Assembly (NCBI GenBank): GCA_963709765.1
Contig: CAVPXL010000013.1
Span: 1-64,000, forward strand
Length of the DNA stretch: 64,000 bases
Source: Roseitranquillus sp963709765
Lineage (GTDB): Bacteria > Pseudomonadota > Alphaproteobacteria > Rhodobacterales > Rhodobacteraceae
Direction: 5' to 3'
Shown: positions 16,359 to 26,194 of the stretch, one piece after another
Layout of the letters: every line of letters begins with the position of its first letter
Numbering within the stretch: the first letter of the stretch is position 1
The notes under the pieces: generated by a model
What the model was told of the DNA's origin: nothing
Database searches by the model: none
The model's input: the letters and a program-made list of their open reading frames with translations, nothing else
Translations under genes and position numbers: made by a program

Positions 16359-18233
16359 TTGGCGCGATCCGGGACACCGAGGCAGGGCGGCCGGAAGGCT
16401 GGCACGTCACAGAGCGATGACCACAAGAGCAACGTCCCGGAAAAGTCCGGCGATGTTTCCAGGACCAGTGCGGAGGGCAACGCCACGCCGTCTGCCGGCG
16501 CCGAGGCTGGCGCGTCGAAGGCTGGCACGTCGAAGGCTGGTCGGAGCGACCCGAGCCGGCCCGAAAGGGGCGAGACGCCACGACGGACACGTCCACGCCC
16601 GCCGTAAGCTCCCCGAGCGAGGGTCTTTCTGCGCCGGCCACGCAAGACGACGTTCCGACAACCCCGCCCGCGGCGCCAGCGAGTCCGCCGGGCAGGTCCG
16701 GCGCTGATCCGGCGAAGGCCGCCGCGAAGACCGGCGCGGGAGATGCGGCCCCAAAGCCCGACATGGCGGCGAAACCCGAGGCCGCGGCGAAACCTGACCC
16801 GGCCGAAAAGACGGCTGCCGCCGCGTCGGGGGCGAGACCGCCGCCGCGGGGCCAAAGCCGATCCCGCCGCGTCCGGGGCGGCTGCGGATTCCGCCGCCGT
16901 GACCTCGGCCGGTGACAGGGAACTGCAAGGGACGCCGCGTCATCGCTGCCAGCCTCGGGAAAGGATCGAAATTCAGCGGCATCCGGCGCCGCGGCGCGCG
17001 GGCCATCGGCGGACGTTTCGTCCCGCAGCAGCGCGCCGGCGCATCCGATGGCGGGCGAGGACGCGCCTCGCGCGGAGAATCCGCGTGAGCCGCAGCGGCG
17101 CAGCGGCTTCTGGCCGCTCGTTCTGGGCGGTGTCGTGGCGGCCGGCATCGGCGCCGGGGCGGTTCTCCTGCTCGGTGACGAACTGGGCATGGGCCCGGTC
17201 GGGCCGGACCCCGCGACGACGACGCGGCTCGACGAGACCGGAACGCGGCTCGACGAAACCGGCGCGCTCCTTCAGTCGAGCGGCGCACGGCTCGATGCGC
17301 TGGAGCGCGATGTCGCCAGCCTCGGCGACGCGATCGAGGCGCCTGCGGACAATTCGGCGCTGGAGGCGCTCCGCGTCGATTCGCAGGGGCAATTCGTGGA
17401 CCTGACGGAGACGCTCGGCGGCGTCGCCGACCAGCTTGAGGACATCACCGCGCGGCTCGAACGGGTCGAGGCGCGCCCGGTCGCGGATCCCGACGCCCAG
17501 TCCGAGATGCTGCGCGAGGAAGTGCAGGCCATCCGCGACGAGGCGGGGCAGGCGCGCGAGGTCGCCGCGCAGGAGCTCGAGGCGATGCGCGCCGAGATCA
17601 GCCAGGCGGCCGAGGCGGCCCGTGGCGAGGTCGAAACGATGCGCAGCGAACTCACCGGCATGGCCGAGGAAGCCCGCGCCGAAGCGGCCGCGGCCGATGA
17701 ACGCCGCGCCCGGCTCGAAGCCGAGGCCGCGTCGGCCGTTCGCGCCACCGAAGCCCGCGCGGCCCTGAGCCAGGTCGCCGCCGCAATCGACAACGGAACG
17801 CCCTTCGCCGACGCGCTGGCCAATCTGCGCGAAAAGATCGACGGCGAGATCCCGCAGCCACTGCCCTCCGCGGCCGAGACCGGGGTTCCCACCCTGTCGG
17901 AGTTGCGGCGCAGCTATCCCGCAGCCGCGCGCGCGGCTCTGGCCGAGGCCGCCGTGGCGCAGACCGAGGGCGATCCGGTGGGACGACTGACGAACTTCCT
18001 GAAGGTGCAGACCCAGGCCCGCTCGCTCGCCCCGCGCGCCGGCGACGACGCCGACGCGATCCTGTCGCGGGCCGAAGCGGCGCTGAACGAAGGCGAGGTC
18101 CGCCAGGCGCTCGAGGAATTGCGGCGCGCTGCCGGACGAAGCCCTTGCCGCCATGGGCGAATGGCGCGACCGTGCCGCATTGCGCGCTGACGCCACCGAC
18201 GCGATCACCCAGCTTTCGCAAGATCTGAATTGA
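16359..18233 (+). pseudogene. Mitofilin-like (COG4223) inner-membrane protein, reading frame broken
   Basis: Translation in shifting frames gives one coherent protein. It has an Ala/Pro/Lys/Ser-rich cytoplasmic N-terminus (16359 to about 17070), one membrane segment near 17100-17180 (FWPLVLGGVVAAGIGAGAVLLL), a long periplasmic coiled coil of Asp/Glu/Arg-rich heptads, and a C-terminal helical domain ending DAITQLSQDLN at 18233. Frame changes are needed near 16570, 16832, 16850, 16920-16931 and 18128. The first four coincide with short G runs, where one added G restores sense. The longest uninterrupted piece is 17048-18190. Start is TTG 16359 after GGGAGAGGGG. It lies in the conserved hemD-COG4223-hemY order. 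Either a decayed gene or, more likely, sequence errors. Confidence 0.75.
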
Positions 18234-18243
18234 GGATTCCGGT

Positions 18244-19851
18244 ATGATTTCCGCCCTGGTCAGGATCCTTTTCTTCGTCGCCCTCGTGGTGCTGCTCGCG
18301 CTCGTGGCCGAACGGCTCATGGAAGCGAGCGGCGGCATCCGCATCGCCTTCATGGACACCGAGATCACCCTCGGACCGCTTCAGGCGGCGATCGCCGCGC
18401 TGCTGCTGGTCCTGCTGATCTGGGTCACGTTCAAGCTCCTCGGGCTGCTCCTCGCGGTCCTGCGGTTCGTGTCCGGCGACGAGACGGCGCTCAGCCGTCA
18501 TTTCAGCCGCCGGCGCGAGCGCAGGGGATACGAGGCGCTGGCCGACGGCCTTCTGGCGCTGGCGTCGGGTGAAGGCGATCGGGCGATGTCGAAGGCCGCG
18601 CGGGCCGAACGCTATCTCGGCCGCCCGGAACTCACCGACCTCGTGACCGCCCAGGCCGCCGAGCTGACCGGCAATCGCGCCAAGGCGGAGACGGTCTACA
18701 GGCGCATGGTCACCCACGACCGGACGCGGTTCGTCGGCGTCCGCGGCCTCATGCGCCAGAAACTAGAGCAGGGCGACACGGATACGGCGCTCAAGCTCGC
18801 GGAGAAGGCCTTTGCCCTGAAGCCCAAGCACACCGAGACGCAGGATATCCTGTTGCGCCTCCAGGCCGAGACGCACGACTGGTCCGGGGCCCGCAAGACC
18901 CTTGGCGCCAAGCTGCGGCACGGCGCCATTCCGCGCGATGTGCACCGGCGCCGCGATGCCGTTCTCGCCGTCAGCGAGGCCCGCGATGTGGTCGAGGAGG
19001 GCAAGACGATCGAGGCGCGCGAGGCCGCGATCGAAGCAAATCGACTGTCGCCCGACCTCGTTCCCGCCGCCGCGATGGCCGCGCGCGCCTATATCGACCA
19101 GGGCAAGCCGCGCTATGCGGCGCGCGTGATTCGCAAGGCCTGGGCTGCGCAGCCGCACCCCGATCTTGCCGCCGCCTTCGCAGAGATCGAGCCCGGGGAG
19201 AATCCGGCGGCGCGCATCAAGCGCTTCCAGACGCTCGCCAAGTCGCAACCCGACCACCCGGAAACGCGGTTGCTGATGAGCGAGCTGCACATCGCGGCAG
19301 AGGATTTTCCGGCGGCCCGGCGCGCGCTCGGCGACCTGGTGGAACGCGACCCGACCACCCGGGTGCTGACCAACATGGCGGCGATCGAGCGGGGCGAGGG
19401 CGCGCCCGACCATGTGGTTCGCGCCTGGCTCGCCCGCGCGCTGACGGCCCGGCGCGGTCCGCAATGGATCTGCGACAAGTGCCAGCACATCCAGGGCAGC
19501 TGGGCGCCGGTCTGCGGAAATTGCGGAGCCTTCGACACCCTGAGCTGGCGCGAGCCGCCCGCGGACGAAGTCGGCATGCCGGCCGGGGTCGAGATGCTGC
19601 CGCTTCTGGTTGGCCGGAGGCCCGAGACCACGTTGTCGGCCCCGGCCGACATGTCGCACGAGCCGCCGGCGGAGGCCGTCGCCGGCGCCGAAACGCCGAC
19701 CAAGGCGCCGAGCAAGGCGCCGAAAGCCTCCGGCAAGGCGGCTGAAACCCCGGACCCGGATTCGGAGCCGCACCCGCCCATTCCCGACGCGGAAATCGTT
19801 CCGGCCGATGTCGAGGCGCGCGACAAGCAGAAGCCGCCGCGTGTCGATTAG
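18244..19851 (+). CDS. HemY-like TPR membrane protein with zinc ribbon
   Basis: A 535-residue protein. Two N-terminal membrane segments (about residues 4-22 and 43-73) are followed by tetratricopeptide-like helical repeats to about residue 400. Then comes a four-cysteine metal site (Cys410, Cys413, Cys424, Cys427: CDKC...CGNC), then an Ala/Pro/Lys/Glu-rich tail. The N-terminal half is the HemY family found beside hemD. The rubredoxin-like ribbon resembles that of TPR proteins such as LapB. ATG 18244 follows the mitofilin-like gene by 10 nt. A scaffold role at the membrane for heme synthesis is assumed for the family but not shown by sequence. Confidence 0.88.
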   Translation: MISALVRILFFVALVVLLALVAERLMEASGGIRIAFMDTEITLGPLQAAIAALLLVLLIWVTFKLLGLLLAVLRFVSGDETALSRHFSRRRERRGYEALADGLLALASGEGDRAMSKAARAERYLGRPELTDLVTAQAAELTGNRAKAETVYRRMVTHDRTRFVGVRGLMRQKLEQGDTDTALKLAEKAFALKPKHTETQDILLRLQAETHDWSGARKTLGAKLRHGAIPRDVHRRRDAVLAVSEARDVVEEGKTIEAREAAIEANRLSPDLVPAAAMAARAYIDQGKPRYAARVIRKAWAAQPHPDLAAAFAEIEPGENPAARIKRFQTLAKSQPDHPETRLLMSELHIAAEDFPAARRALGDLVERDPTTRVLTNMAAIERGEGAPDHVVRAWLARALTARRGPQWICDKCQHIQGSWAPVCGNCGAFDTLSWREPPADEVGMPAGVEMLPLLVGRRPETTLSAPADMSHEPPAEAVAGAETPTKAPSKAPKASGKAAETPDPDSEPHPPIPDAEIVPADVEARDKQKPPRVD

Positions 19852-19893
19852 GTCTTGTGGTCACGTCGGTAGGCTTGCTATGTGCCGCCCGGC

Positions 19894-19969
19894 GCCGGTG
19901 TAGCTCAGCTGGTAGAGCACGTCATTCGTAATGATGGGGTCGGGGGTTCGAGTCCCTTCACCGGCACCA
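19894..19969 (+). tRNA. tRNA-Thr (anticodon CGT)
   Basis: Full cloverleaf with encoded CCA. The acceptor stem GCCGGTG/CACCGGC, D loop AGCTCAGCTGGTAGAGC, anticodon arm CGTCA-TTCGTAA-TGATG, and T arm GGGGGTTCGAGTCCCTT are all visible. The anticodon CGT reads ACG codons. It lies between hemY and the flagellar locus. A small dyad, CGCGGC/GCCGCG, 31 nt downstream may help end transcription. No integrase or duplicated tRNA end is seen nearby. Confidence 0.97.
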
Positions 19970-20107
19970 CCCCAGACCTTTCGCGATCCGAAGAAAAGGC
20001 GCGGCCAAGGCCGCGTACGGGCCGCGTGTAAGGCGTATTTTAATGATTAAGCGCGCCTTCACCCGCACCTGCTAGCACCGCCTCGGGGTAAGAAATGAGG
20101 TGGTGTG

Positions 20108-20959
20108 ATGGCTGGCCCGAGCAATGTGCCGGTAATCATCAAGCGTAAGAAGGTCGTGGCTGGCGGCGGGCATCATGGCGGTGCCTGGAAGGTCGCGTAT
20201 GCCGACTTCGTCACGGCGATGATGGCCTTCTTCATGCTGATGTGGCTTCTCAATGCGACGACCGAGGAACAGCGCAAGGGGATTGCCGATTATTTCAATC
20301 CGACGATCCCGATCACGCGGGCGTCGGGTGGCGGAGACGGGTCGTTCAACGGCGACAGCGTCTTTTCCGAGGAGACGCTGGCGCAGAACGGTACGGGCGC
20401 GACAGTCAAGCTGCCGACCGAACAGGACAAGGCCCGCGGCGACACGGGCATGAGCCGGGAATCCGACAAGGACGCCGCGGACAGCATCGACCGCAGCGCG
20501 ATCAGCGAGCTCGAACGCCTTCTGGTCGGGTCCGGCGGCGAAAGCATGGTCAGTCAGCGCCTCCTGCGTCATGTCGTGACGCGGCAGACCGACGAGGGTC
20601 TGATCGTGGAACTGTTCGACCTGCCCGGCGCGCCGCTCTTCCAGGGCGACAGCGCCGAGCCGACGCAGGTCATGGCCGAACTGCTCGGTCAGCTGGCCAC
20701 GGTCTTCAACCTCGTTCGCAACGAGGTGGCCATCGGCGGGCATGTCGCCGCGCATCCGGTCGTGCTGGCCACAGGAACGTCCTGGGACGTGACGTCGAGC
20801 CGCGCCTCGCGGACCCGGCGTATCCTGCAGGCGGCGGGTCTCAAACCGGGCCGGGTGCAGCGTGTGACCGGCTTTGCCGATCGTCGTCCTGCCACGGCAG
20901 AGCCGATGGCCGTGCGCAACAACCGGGTGGAGATCGTTCTCCTGCGGCGCGGCCAGTAA
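20108..20959 (+). CDS. motB: Flagellar stator protein MotB
   Basis: A 283-residue stator subunit. After a basic N-terminus comes the single membrane helix, with the proton-carrying Asp33 in AYADFVTAMMAFFMLMWLL. A long variable linker and a C-terminal OmpA-like peptidoglycan-binding domain follow (about residues 150-283; TSSRASRTRRILQAAG, NNRVEIVLLRR). ATG 20108 is preceded by GAGGTGG; a GTG one codon earlier is possible. motA is not adjacent: it is 26 kb away in the same locus. First gene of the rightward motB-flgE-flgK-flgL-flgI series. Confidence 0.95.
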   Translation: MAGPSNVPVIIKRKKVVAGGGHHGGAWKVAYADFVTAMMAFFMLMWLLNATTEEQRKGIADYFNPTIPITRASGGGDGSFNGDSVFSEETLAQNGTGATVKLPTEQDKARGDTGMSRESDKDAADSIDRSAISELERLLVGSGGESMVSQRLLRHVVTRQTDEGLIVELFDLPGAPLFQGDSAEPTQVMAELLGQLATVFNLVRNEVAIGGHVAAHPVVLATGTSWDVTSSRASRTRRILQAAGLKPGRVQRVTGFADRRPATAEPMAVRNNRVEIVLLRRGQ

Positions 20960-20980
20960 GGCCCGCCGCGACCCGGCCCC

Positions 20981-20995
20981 GTTAGGCCAGCGTTA
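20981..20995 (+). promoter_or_regulatory. Possible CtrA-binding site upstream of flgE
   Basis: TTAG-GCCAGCG-TTAA matches the alphaproteobacterial CtrA box TTAA-N7-TTAA with one mismatch. It lies 64 nt before the flgE start. CtrA controls flagellar genes in Rhodobacteraceae, so location supports it, but two half-sites in 64 kb can also arise by chance. Confidence 0.45.
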
Positions 20996-21058
20996 AGCCT
21001 GAAGCGTGTACCGAGAGCCTCGTAAACGGGACTCACGACGCAGAAAGGCTCACCCGCA

Positions 21059-22420
21059 ATGACGATCTCGTCCTCGCTCAATGCCGGAGTCGCTGGCCTG
21101 GCAGCCAACGCCAGTCGCCTCGCGACCATTTCGGACAACATCGCGAACTCTTCGACCTACGGCTACAAGCGCGCCGAAGCCGACTTTCATTCCATGGTGA
21201 TCGGCGACAACACCAGCACCTATTCGGCCGGTGGCGTGCGGGTAACGACGACGCGTCACATCGACCAGTCGGGAGCGCTCAAGTCCACCAGCAACGCGAC
21301 CGACCTGGCGGTGCGCGGACGCGGTTTCCTTCCCGTCAGCCCTGCGAGCGCCATCGCCGCGCAAGGTGCCGACGCGCCGATGCAGCTGACCACGACCGGG
21401 TCGTTCCGACCTGATTCCGAGGGCGTGCTGACCACGCAGAGCGGCATGGTCCTGCTCGGCTGGCCGGCGATGCCCGACGGCTCGATCCCGACCTATCCGC
21501 GCGATTCGAACGACGGCCTGCAGCCGGTGAAGATCGCCGCGAACCAGTTCGCCGGCGAACCCACGACCCAGATGGGTCTTGGCGTGAACCTGCCCGCGAC
21601 CTCGACCGAGTTCGGTGCTGCCGGCAAGTCGGAGATCCTGTCGATCGAATACTTCGACAACCTCGGCACCTCGCAGAGCCTCGAAGTGACCTACACGCCC
21701 GTCGTGCAGACCGTGGCCGGCAGCCCTGCCACCAACCAGTGGCACATGGTGATTCGGGACTCGGCCGGCGGCAACAACATCATCGGCAGCTACAATCTGC
21801 AGTTCGACGCCACCCGCGGCTCGGGCGGTACGCTGATGTCGGCGAACCCGCTGACCGTGGACGCCGCCGGCGCCTATGACCTCTTTGGCACCGCCTACGG
21901 CAACCCGTGGGATCCGCTGACCGGCAAGCTCGACGTCGAAGTGACGGGCGCGGGCGTCAACCCGGTGACGATCGCGATCGGCGCGGCGGGCGACGCCTCG
22001 GGCATCACCCAGCTTTCCGACAGCTTCGCGCCGACCTCGATCTCCAAGGACGGCAGCCCGGTGGGCAACATGACCGGAGTCGAGATCGATGCGAACGGTC
22101 TTGTCCGCGCCACCTTCGACACCGGCATCACGCGGACGCTCTACCAGATCCCGCTGGTCGACCTGCCGAACCCGAACGAACTGACCACGCTCGACAACCA
22201 GACCTACACGATGTCGAACAAGTCGGGCTCGTTCTTCCTGTGGGATGCGGCCGACGGCCCGACCGGCGACATCGTGGCTTATGCGCTCGAGGAATCGTCG
22301 GTGGACGTCGCGGGCGAGCTGACCTCGTTGATCCAGACGCAGCGCGCCTACTCGTCGAACGCCAAGGTCATCCAGACCGTCGACGAGATGCTGCAGGAAA
22401 CCACCAACATCAAGCGCTGA
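21059..22420 (+). CDS. flgE: Flagellar hook protein FlgE
   Basis: A 453-residue hook subunit. The N-terminal rod/hook motif SNSLNAGVAGL-type (here SSLNAGVAGLAANASRLATI) with SDNIANSSTYGYKRAEADF is at residues 5-45, and the C-terminal helix LIQTQRAYSSNAKVIQTVDEM closes the protein. The D1/D2 beta-rich middle fits the family. It is exported through the flagellar type III apparatus and polymerises into the hook. It stands 99 nt after motB, with a CtrA-like box in that gap. Confidence 0.96.
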   Translation: MTISSSLNAGVAGLAANASRLATISDNIANSSTYGYKRAEADFHSMVIGDNTSTYSAGGVRVTTTRHIDQSGALKSTSNATDLAVRGRGFLPVSPASAIAAQGADAPMQLTTTGSFRPDSEGVLTTQSGMVLLGWPAMPDGSIPTYPRDSNDGLQPVKIAANQFAGEPTTQMGLGVNLPATSTEFGAAGKSEILSIEYFDNLGTSQSLEVTYTPVVQTVAGSPATNQWHMVIRDSAGGNNIIGSYNLQFDATRGSGGTLMSANPLTVDAAGAYDLFGTAYGNPWDPLTGKLDVEVTGAGVNPVTIAIGAAGDASGITQLSDSFAPTSISKDGSPVGNMTGVEIDANGLVRATFDTGITRTLYQIPLVDLPNPNELTTLDNQTYTMSNKSGSFFLWDAADGPTGDIVAYALEESSVDVAGELTSLIQTQRAYSSNAKVIQTVDEMLQETTNIKR

Positions 22421-22445
22421 GGCGCCTTAAGCGGAGGGCCGGAAC

Positions 22446-23900
22446 ATGAGCATATCCCAGTCTTTGAACAATGCCCTGACCGGCCTGACCGCAGCGTCGA
22501 GAGCGGCCGAGCTGGTCTCGAACAACGTCGCGAACGCCAATACCGAAAGCTACGGTCGGCGCGAGATCGAGCTTTCGGCTCGCGCGCTCGGAACTCAGGG
22601 TGCTGGCGTCACCGTCGACGGCGTCGCGCGGATGGTCGACCAGGTCGTCCTGCGCGACCGGCGCCTGGCGGATGCCAGCGCCGGTCAGAGCGACACGAAG
22701 GCCCAGTTCTTCGTCAAGCTCGAGCGGCTTCTGGGGACGCCGGACGATCCGGCGTCGCTTGCCGGCCGCACGGCGACCCTCGAGGCATCGCTGGTCGAGG
22801 CGGCCAGCCGGCCCGACAGCCAGCCGCGCCTGCAGGCCGTGGTCGACAACGCCCAATCGCTGGCCGATCATTACAACACCGTCGCCGACGGCATCCAGCA
22901 GACCCGCATGGACGCCGAAAGCCAGATCGCGCTGCAGGTCGCCGACCTCAACAGCGCGCTTTCGCAGATCAAGGACCTCAACGAGCGCGTCGTGCGCGCC
23001 CAGCAGGTCGACCGCGATTCCAGCGCGCTGCTCGATCAGCGGCAGAAGATCATCGACCAGATCGCCTCGATCGTGCCGTTGAAGACCGTGCAGCACGAAT
23101 TCGGACGGGTCGAACTGCGTACGACCAACGGTGCCATGCTTGTCGATCGGGATGCCGCCAAGATCGGCTTCACCCGCGTCAATACCATCGTGGCCGACAT
23201 GACGATGGCTTCGGGCGCGCTCAACGGGCTGACGCTCAACGGCAAGGCGATCGAGATCACCGGCGACCGCGGCCCGCTTTCAGGGGGCAGTCTCTCGGCC
23301 AATTTCGATCTGCGGGACCGGCTTGCCGTCGACGCCCAGATCGAGCTCGACGCTGTTGCCCGCGATCTGATCGGGCGTTTCGCCGATCCGGCCGTCGATC
23401 CGACGCTGGCGCCCGGGGCCGCCGGTCTGTTTACCGATGCCGGCGGCGCCTTCGACCCGCTCGACGAGGAAGGTCTGTCCGCCCGTCTGACGGTGAACCC
23501 CCTGGTGCGTCCGGAATTGGGCGGAGAGCTCTACCGTCTGCGCGACGGCCTCGGCGCAATCGCCGAAGGCGCCGTCGGCAGTGCTGCCCTGCTCAATCGC
23601 CTCGCCGATGCCATGACGGACCGCCGTACGCCGGTCTCGGGTCCGTTCCCGGCCGCGCGGTCGGCGTCCGGTCTGGCGGCGGACCTTCTGTCGAATGTCG
23701 GCGCGAACCGCCGCTTCGCCGAAAACGAACAGAGTTTCACGTCGGCCACCGCCACCCATCTCAAGTCCCTGCAGCTCGCGGACGGGGTCGATACCGACCA
23801 GGAGATGCAGAAGCTGATGCTGATCGAACAGGCCTATGCCGCCAACGCCCGCGTGATGTCGGTCGCCGATGACATGCTACGTCGCCTGATGGAGTTGTAA
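22446..23900 (+). CDS. flgK: Flagellar hook-associated protein FlgK (HAP1)
   Basis: A 484-residue first hook-filament junction protein. The N-terminus SISQSLNNALTGLTAASRAAE with VSNNVANANTESYGRREIEL is the HAP1 signature. A long coiled coil occupies residues 120-215, and the C-terminus ends with MQKLMLIEQAYAANARVMSVADDMLRRLM. GGAGG stands before ATG 22446, 25 nt after flgE, so they are co-transcribed. The stop is one base before the flgL start. Confidence 0.96.
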   Translation: MSISQSLNNALTGLTAASRAAELVSNNVANANTESYGRREIELSARALGTQGAGVTVDGVARMVDQVVLRDRRLADASAGQSDTKAQFFVKLERLLGTPDDPASLAGRTATLEASLVEAASRPDSQPRLQAVVDNAQSLADHYNTVADGIQQTRMDAESQIALQVADLNSALSQIKDLNERVVRAQQVDRDSSALLDQRQKIIDQIASIVPLKTVQHEFGRVELRTTNGAMLVDRDAAKIGFTRVNTIVADMTMASGALNGLTLNGKAIEITGDRGPLSGGSLSANFDLRDRLAVDAQIELDAVARDLIGRFADPAVDPTLAPGAAGLFTDAGGAFDPLDEEGLSARLTVNPLVRPELGGELYRLRDGLGAIAEGAVGSAALLNRLADAMTDRRTPVSGPFPAARSASGLAADLLSNVGANRRFAENEQSFTSATATHLKSLQLADGVDTDQEMQKLMLIEQAYAANARVMSVADDMLRRLMEL

Positions 23901-23901
23901 G

Positions 23902-24913
23902 ATGAGCAGAATGACCCTCGGAGACATGGCGCAGTCGTTCCAGTTGCGCCGCGACAATGCCCGGCTCAAGACCGACATGATGCGCCTCGCGCAGGAAATG
24001 TCGACGGGACGCAAGGCCGATATCTCGACGGCCGTGGCGGGCGATTATGGCCCGATCGCGGGGATCGAGCGTCAGCTCGGCACGCTGAAGGCCTATGGGT
24101 CGGTCACCACCGACGCCAAGGTCTTTGCCGGCGGCATGCAGATTGCGCTCGAGCGGGTGCACACCCTCTCCGACAACCTGGCGCCGCAGCTGATGCTGGC
24201 CGAAGGCAACGGCAACAGCAGGCTGTCCGACGGGCTCGTCATCGAACTCGGTTCATGCGTTCCAGGCCGCGGTGATCTCGTTCAACGGTCAGGTGGCAGG
24301 CCGCTCGCTGTTCGGAGGTGTCGCGACCGACATCTCGCCGCTGGCCGATCCCGACACGATGCTCGCCGATCTGCGGGCGCTGACGGCGACGGAGACAACG
24401 GCCGCGGGCGTGATTGCGAAACTCGATACCTGGTTCGGCGCCGGCGGCGGCTTCGAAACCGTGGGCTACGTCGGCTCGACCACGGATATCGAGCCGTTCC
24501 GCGTGGCCGAGGGCACAGATGTCCGCGCCGGCGTTCGTGCCGACGACCCGACCATCCGCGAGATGCTCAAGGGCCTCGCGCTGGCGGCGCTGACGGATCC
24601 CAGCGGTCCGCTCACGGGCAACGAGACCGAACGTTTCGCGCTGGCCCGCAAGGCAGGGGAGGTCCTGACGACGAACCAGCCCGCCTATGCCGCGACGCAG
24701 GCGCTGGTCGGTTCGGCCGAGGCCGCGATCGAGCGCGCCGAGAGCCAGAACATCGCGGAGGAGACGGCCCTGACCGTCACGCGCAACGAAATCGTGTCGG
24801 TCGATCCGTATCAGAACGCGATCCAGATGCAGGAGATCGAGGTTCAGCTCGAAACCCTCTATGCCATGACATCGCGCCTGTCGCGCCTCAGCCTGGTGGA
24901 CTATCTCAGATGA
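23902..24913 (+). pseudogene. flgL: Flagellar hook-associated protein FlgL (HAP3), single frame break
   Basis: The N-terminal part (SRMTLGDMAQSFQLRRDN) runs to about residue 114, then the frame shifts. The C-terminal part (AFQAAVISFNGQVAGRSLFGG to RLSRLSLVDYLR) continues in another frame to the stop at 24913. The break lies at GAACTC (24244-24249). Dropping one A gives IDSVHAFQAAV, a seamless FlgL of 336 residues. FlgL is the second junction protein and is essential for filament assembly. Uncorrected, the first frame runs on into flgI and would make a false fusion. Single-base insertion or sequence error; the surrounding operon is intact. Confidence 0.85.
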
Positions 24914-26037
24914 TCCGATTCCTTCTCGCCTGTCTCGCCTGTCTCGCCTGTCTCGCCCTGACCTTCGCCTTCGCGGTCTCGACCGCAGAGGCGAGTGCGG
25001 TGCGCATCAAGGACCTCGTGGAATTCGACGGCGTCCGCGGCAACGACCTTGTGGGCTATGGCCTCGTGGTCGGCCTGAACGGGACGGGCGACGGGCTGCG
25101 GAATTCGCCCTTCACCGAAGAGATCATGACCAACATCCTCGAGCGGCTGGGCGTCAACGTGCAGGGCGAGCAATTCCGCCCGAAGAACGTCGCGGCCGTG
25201 TTCGTGACCGCCACCCTGCCGCCGTTCGCCCGGGCGGGCAGCCGGATCGACGTGACCGTCTCGGCCATCGGCGACGCCAAGAGCCTTCTGGGCGGTACAC
25301 TCGTGATGACCCCGCTCAACGCGGCCGACGGCCAGATCTACGCCGTCGCGCAGGGCACGATCATCGCGGGCGGTGTGTCGGCCGAGGGGGACGCGGCCAG
25401 CGTCGTGCAGGGAGTGCCGACGGCCGGATCGCTTCCGGCCGGCGCGATCGTCGAGCGCGAGATCGACTTCGACTTCACCGACCTCGCGACGATCCGTCTG
25501 GCGCTGCGCAACCCGGACTTCACCACCGCCGAGCGCATCGAGCAGGCGATCAACGCGAATTACGGCGGCTCGGTCGCGCAGATGATCGACAGTGGCACCG
25601 TCGTCTTCGACATCGCCGCGACCAACGAGCGCTCCCCGGCCCACGCGCTGGGCACGATCGAGAACATCGACGTGCGGCCCGAGCGCAAGGCCCGCGTGGT
25701 CGTGGATCAACGCTCCGGCACCATCGTCATGGGCGAGGACGTGCGCATCGACCGCGTCGCCGTCAGCCAGGGCAACCTGACGCTCCGCATCGAGGAAGCG
25801 CCGATGGTGGTCCAGCCGAACCCCTTCGCCCAGGGCGAGACCGTCGTCGTGCCGCGCACCCGCGCCGCCATCGACGAGGAACCCGGCCCGGGCCTGGCAG
25901 AGCTGCCCGATGGCGCATCGCTCTCCGAGGTGATTGCCGGCCTGAATGCCCTTGGCGTCAGCCCGCGGGACATGATCGACATCCTCAAGAGCATCAAGGC
26001 CGCCGGCGCGCTCCACGCCGAATTCGTGGTCCGCTAG
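24910..26037 (+). CDS. flgI: Flagellar P-ring protein FlgI
   Basis: A 375-residue periplasmic protein forming the P ring around the rod. An N-terminal signal peptide ends near STAEASAVRIKDL. Family blocks are VRGNDLVGYGLVVGLNGTGD, RPKNVAAVFVTATLPPFAR, SLLGGTLVMTPL and the end SPRDMIDILKSIKAAGALHAE. ATG overlaps the flgL stop as ATGA. The signal peptide contains a tandem repeat: CTCGCCTGT occurs three times in a row plus a partial fourth (24925-24957), encoding LACLACLAC. Last gene of the motB-flgI series. Confidence 0.97.
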   Translation: MIRFLLACLACLACLALTFAFAVSTAEASAVRIKDLVEFDGVRGNDLVGYGLVVGLNGTGDGLRNSPFTEEIMTNILERLGVNVQGEQFRPKNVAAVFVTATLPPFARAGSRIDVTVSAIGDAKSLLGGTLVMTPLNAADGQIYAVAQGTIIAGGVSAEGDAASVVQGVPTAGSLPAGAIVEREIDFDFTDLATIRLALRNPDFTTAERIEQAINANYGGSVAQMIDSGTVVFDIAATNERSPAHALGTIENIDVRPERKARVVVDQRSGTIVMGEDVRIDRVAVSQGNLTLRIEEAPMVVQPNPFAQGETVVVPRTRAAIDEEPGPGLAELPDGASLSEVIAGLNALGVSPRDMIDILKSIKAAGALHAEFVVR

Positions 26038-26194
26038 GGCGCCGATCTCCGGGAGCCAGGCCGGTCGGGCGGGGTGATGTCCCTGCCCGGCCGGTTGCGT
26101 TCCGGCCCGGCGCGGGCCGCGTCTCGCGGGGCGGCTGGACAGGCGAGCGCAGGCATGTTCCCACTTGCGCCGGACACGCGGCGCAGGGAGCGGA

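Noticed and set aside
20033..20055. TTAA-TGA-TTAA upstream of motB as a CtrA site
   Set aside because: Half-sites are 3 nt apart instead of 7, so it does not fit the box.
19894..20107. tRNA-Thr as an integration site at the flagellar boundary
   Set aside because: No integrase and no duplicated tRNA 3' end were found. The flagellar genes are core genes, not an island.
23902..26037. Apparent FlgL-FlgI fusion protein of 711 residues
   Set aside because: Caused by the frame break in flgL. The middle portion is out-of-frame nonsense, and FlgI has its own start at 24910.
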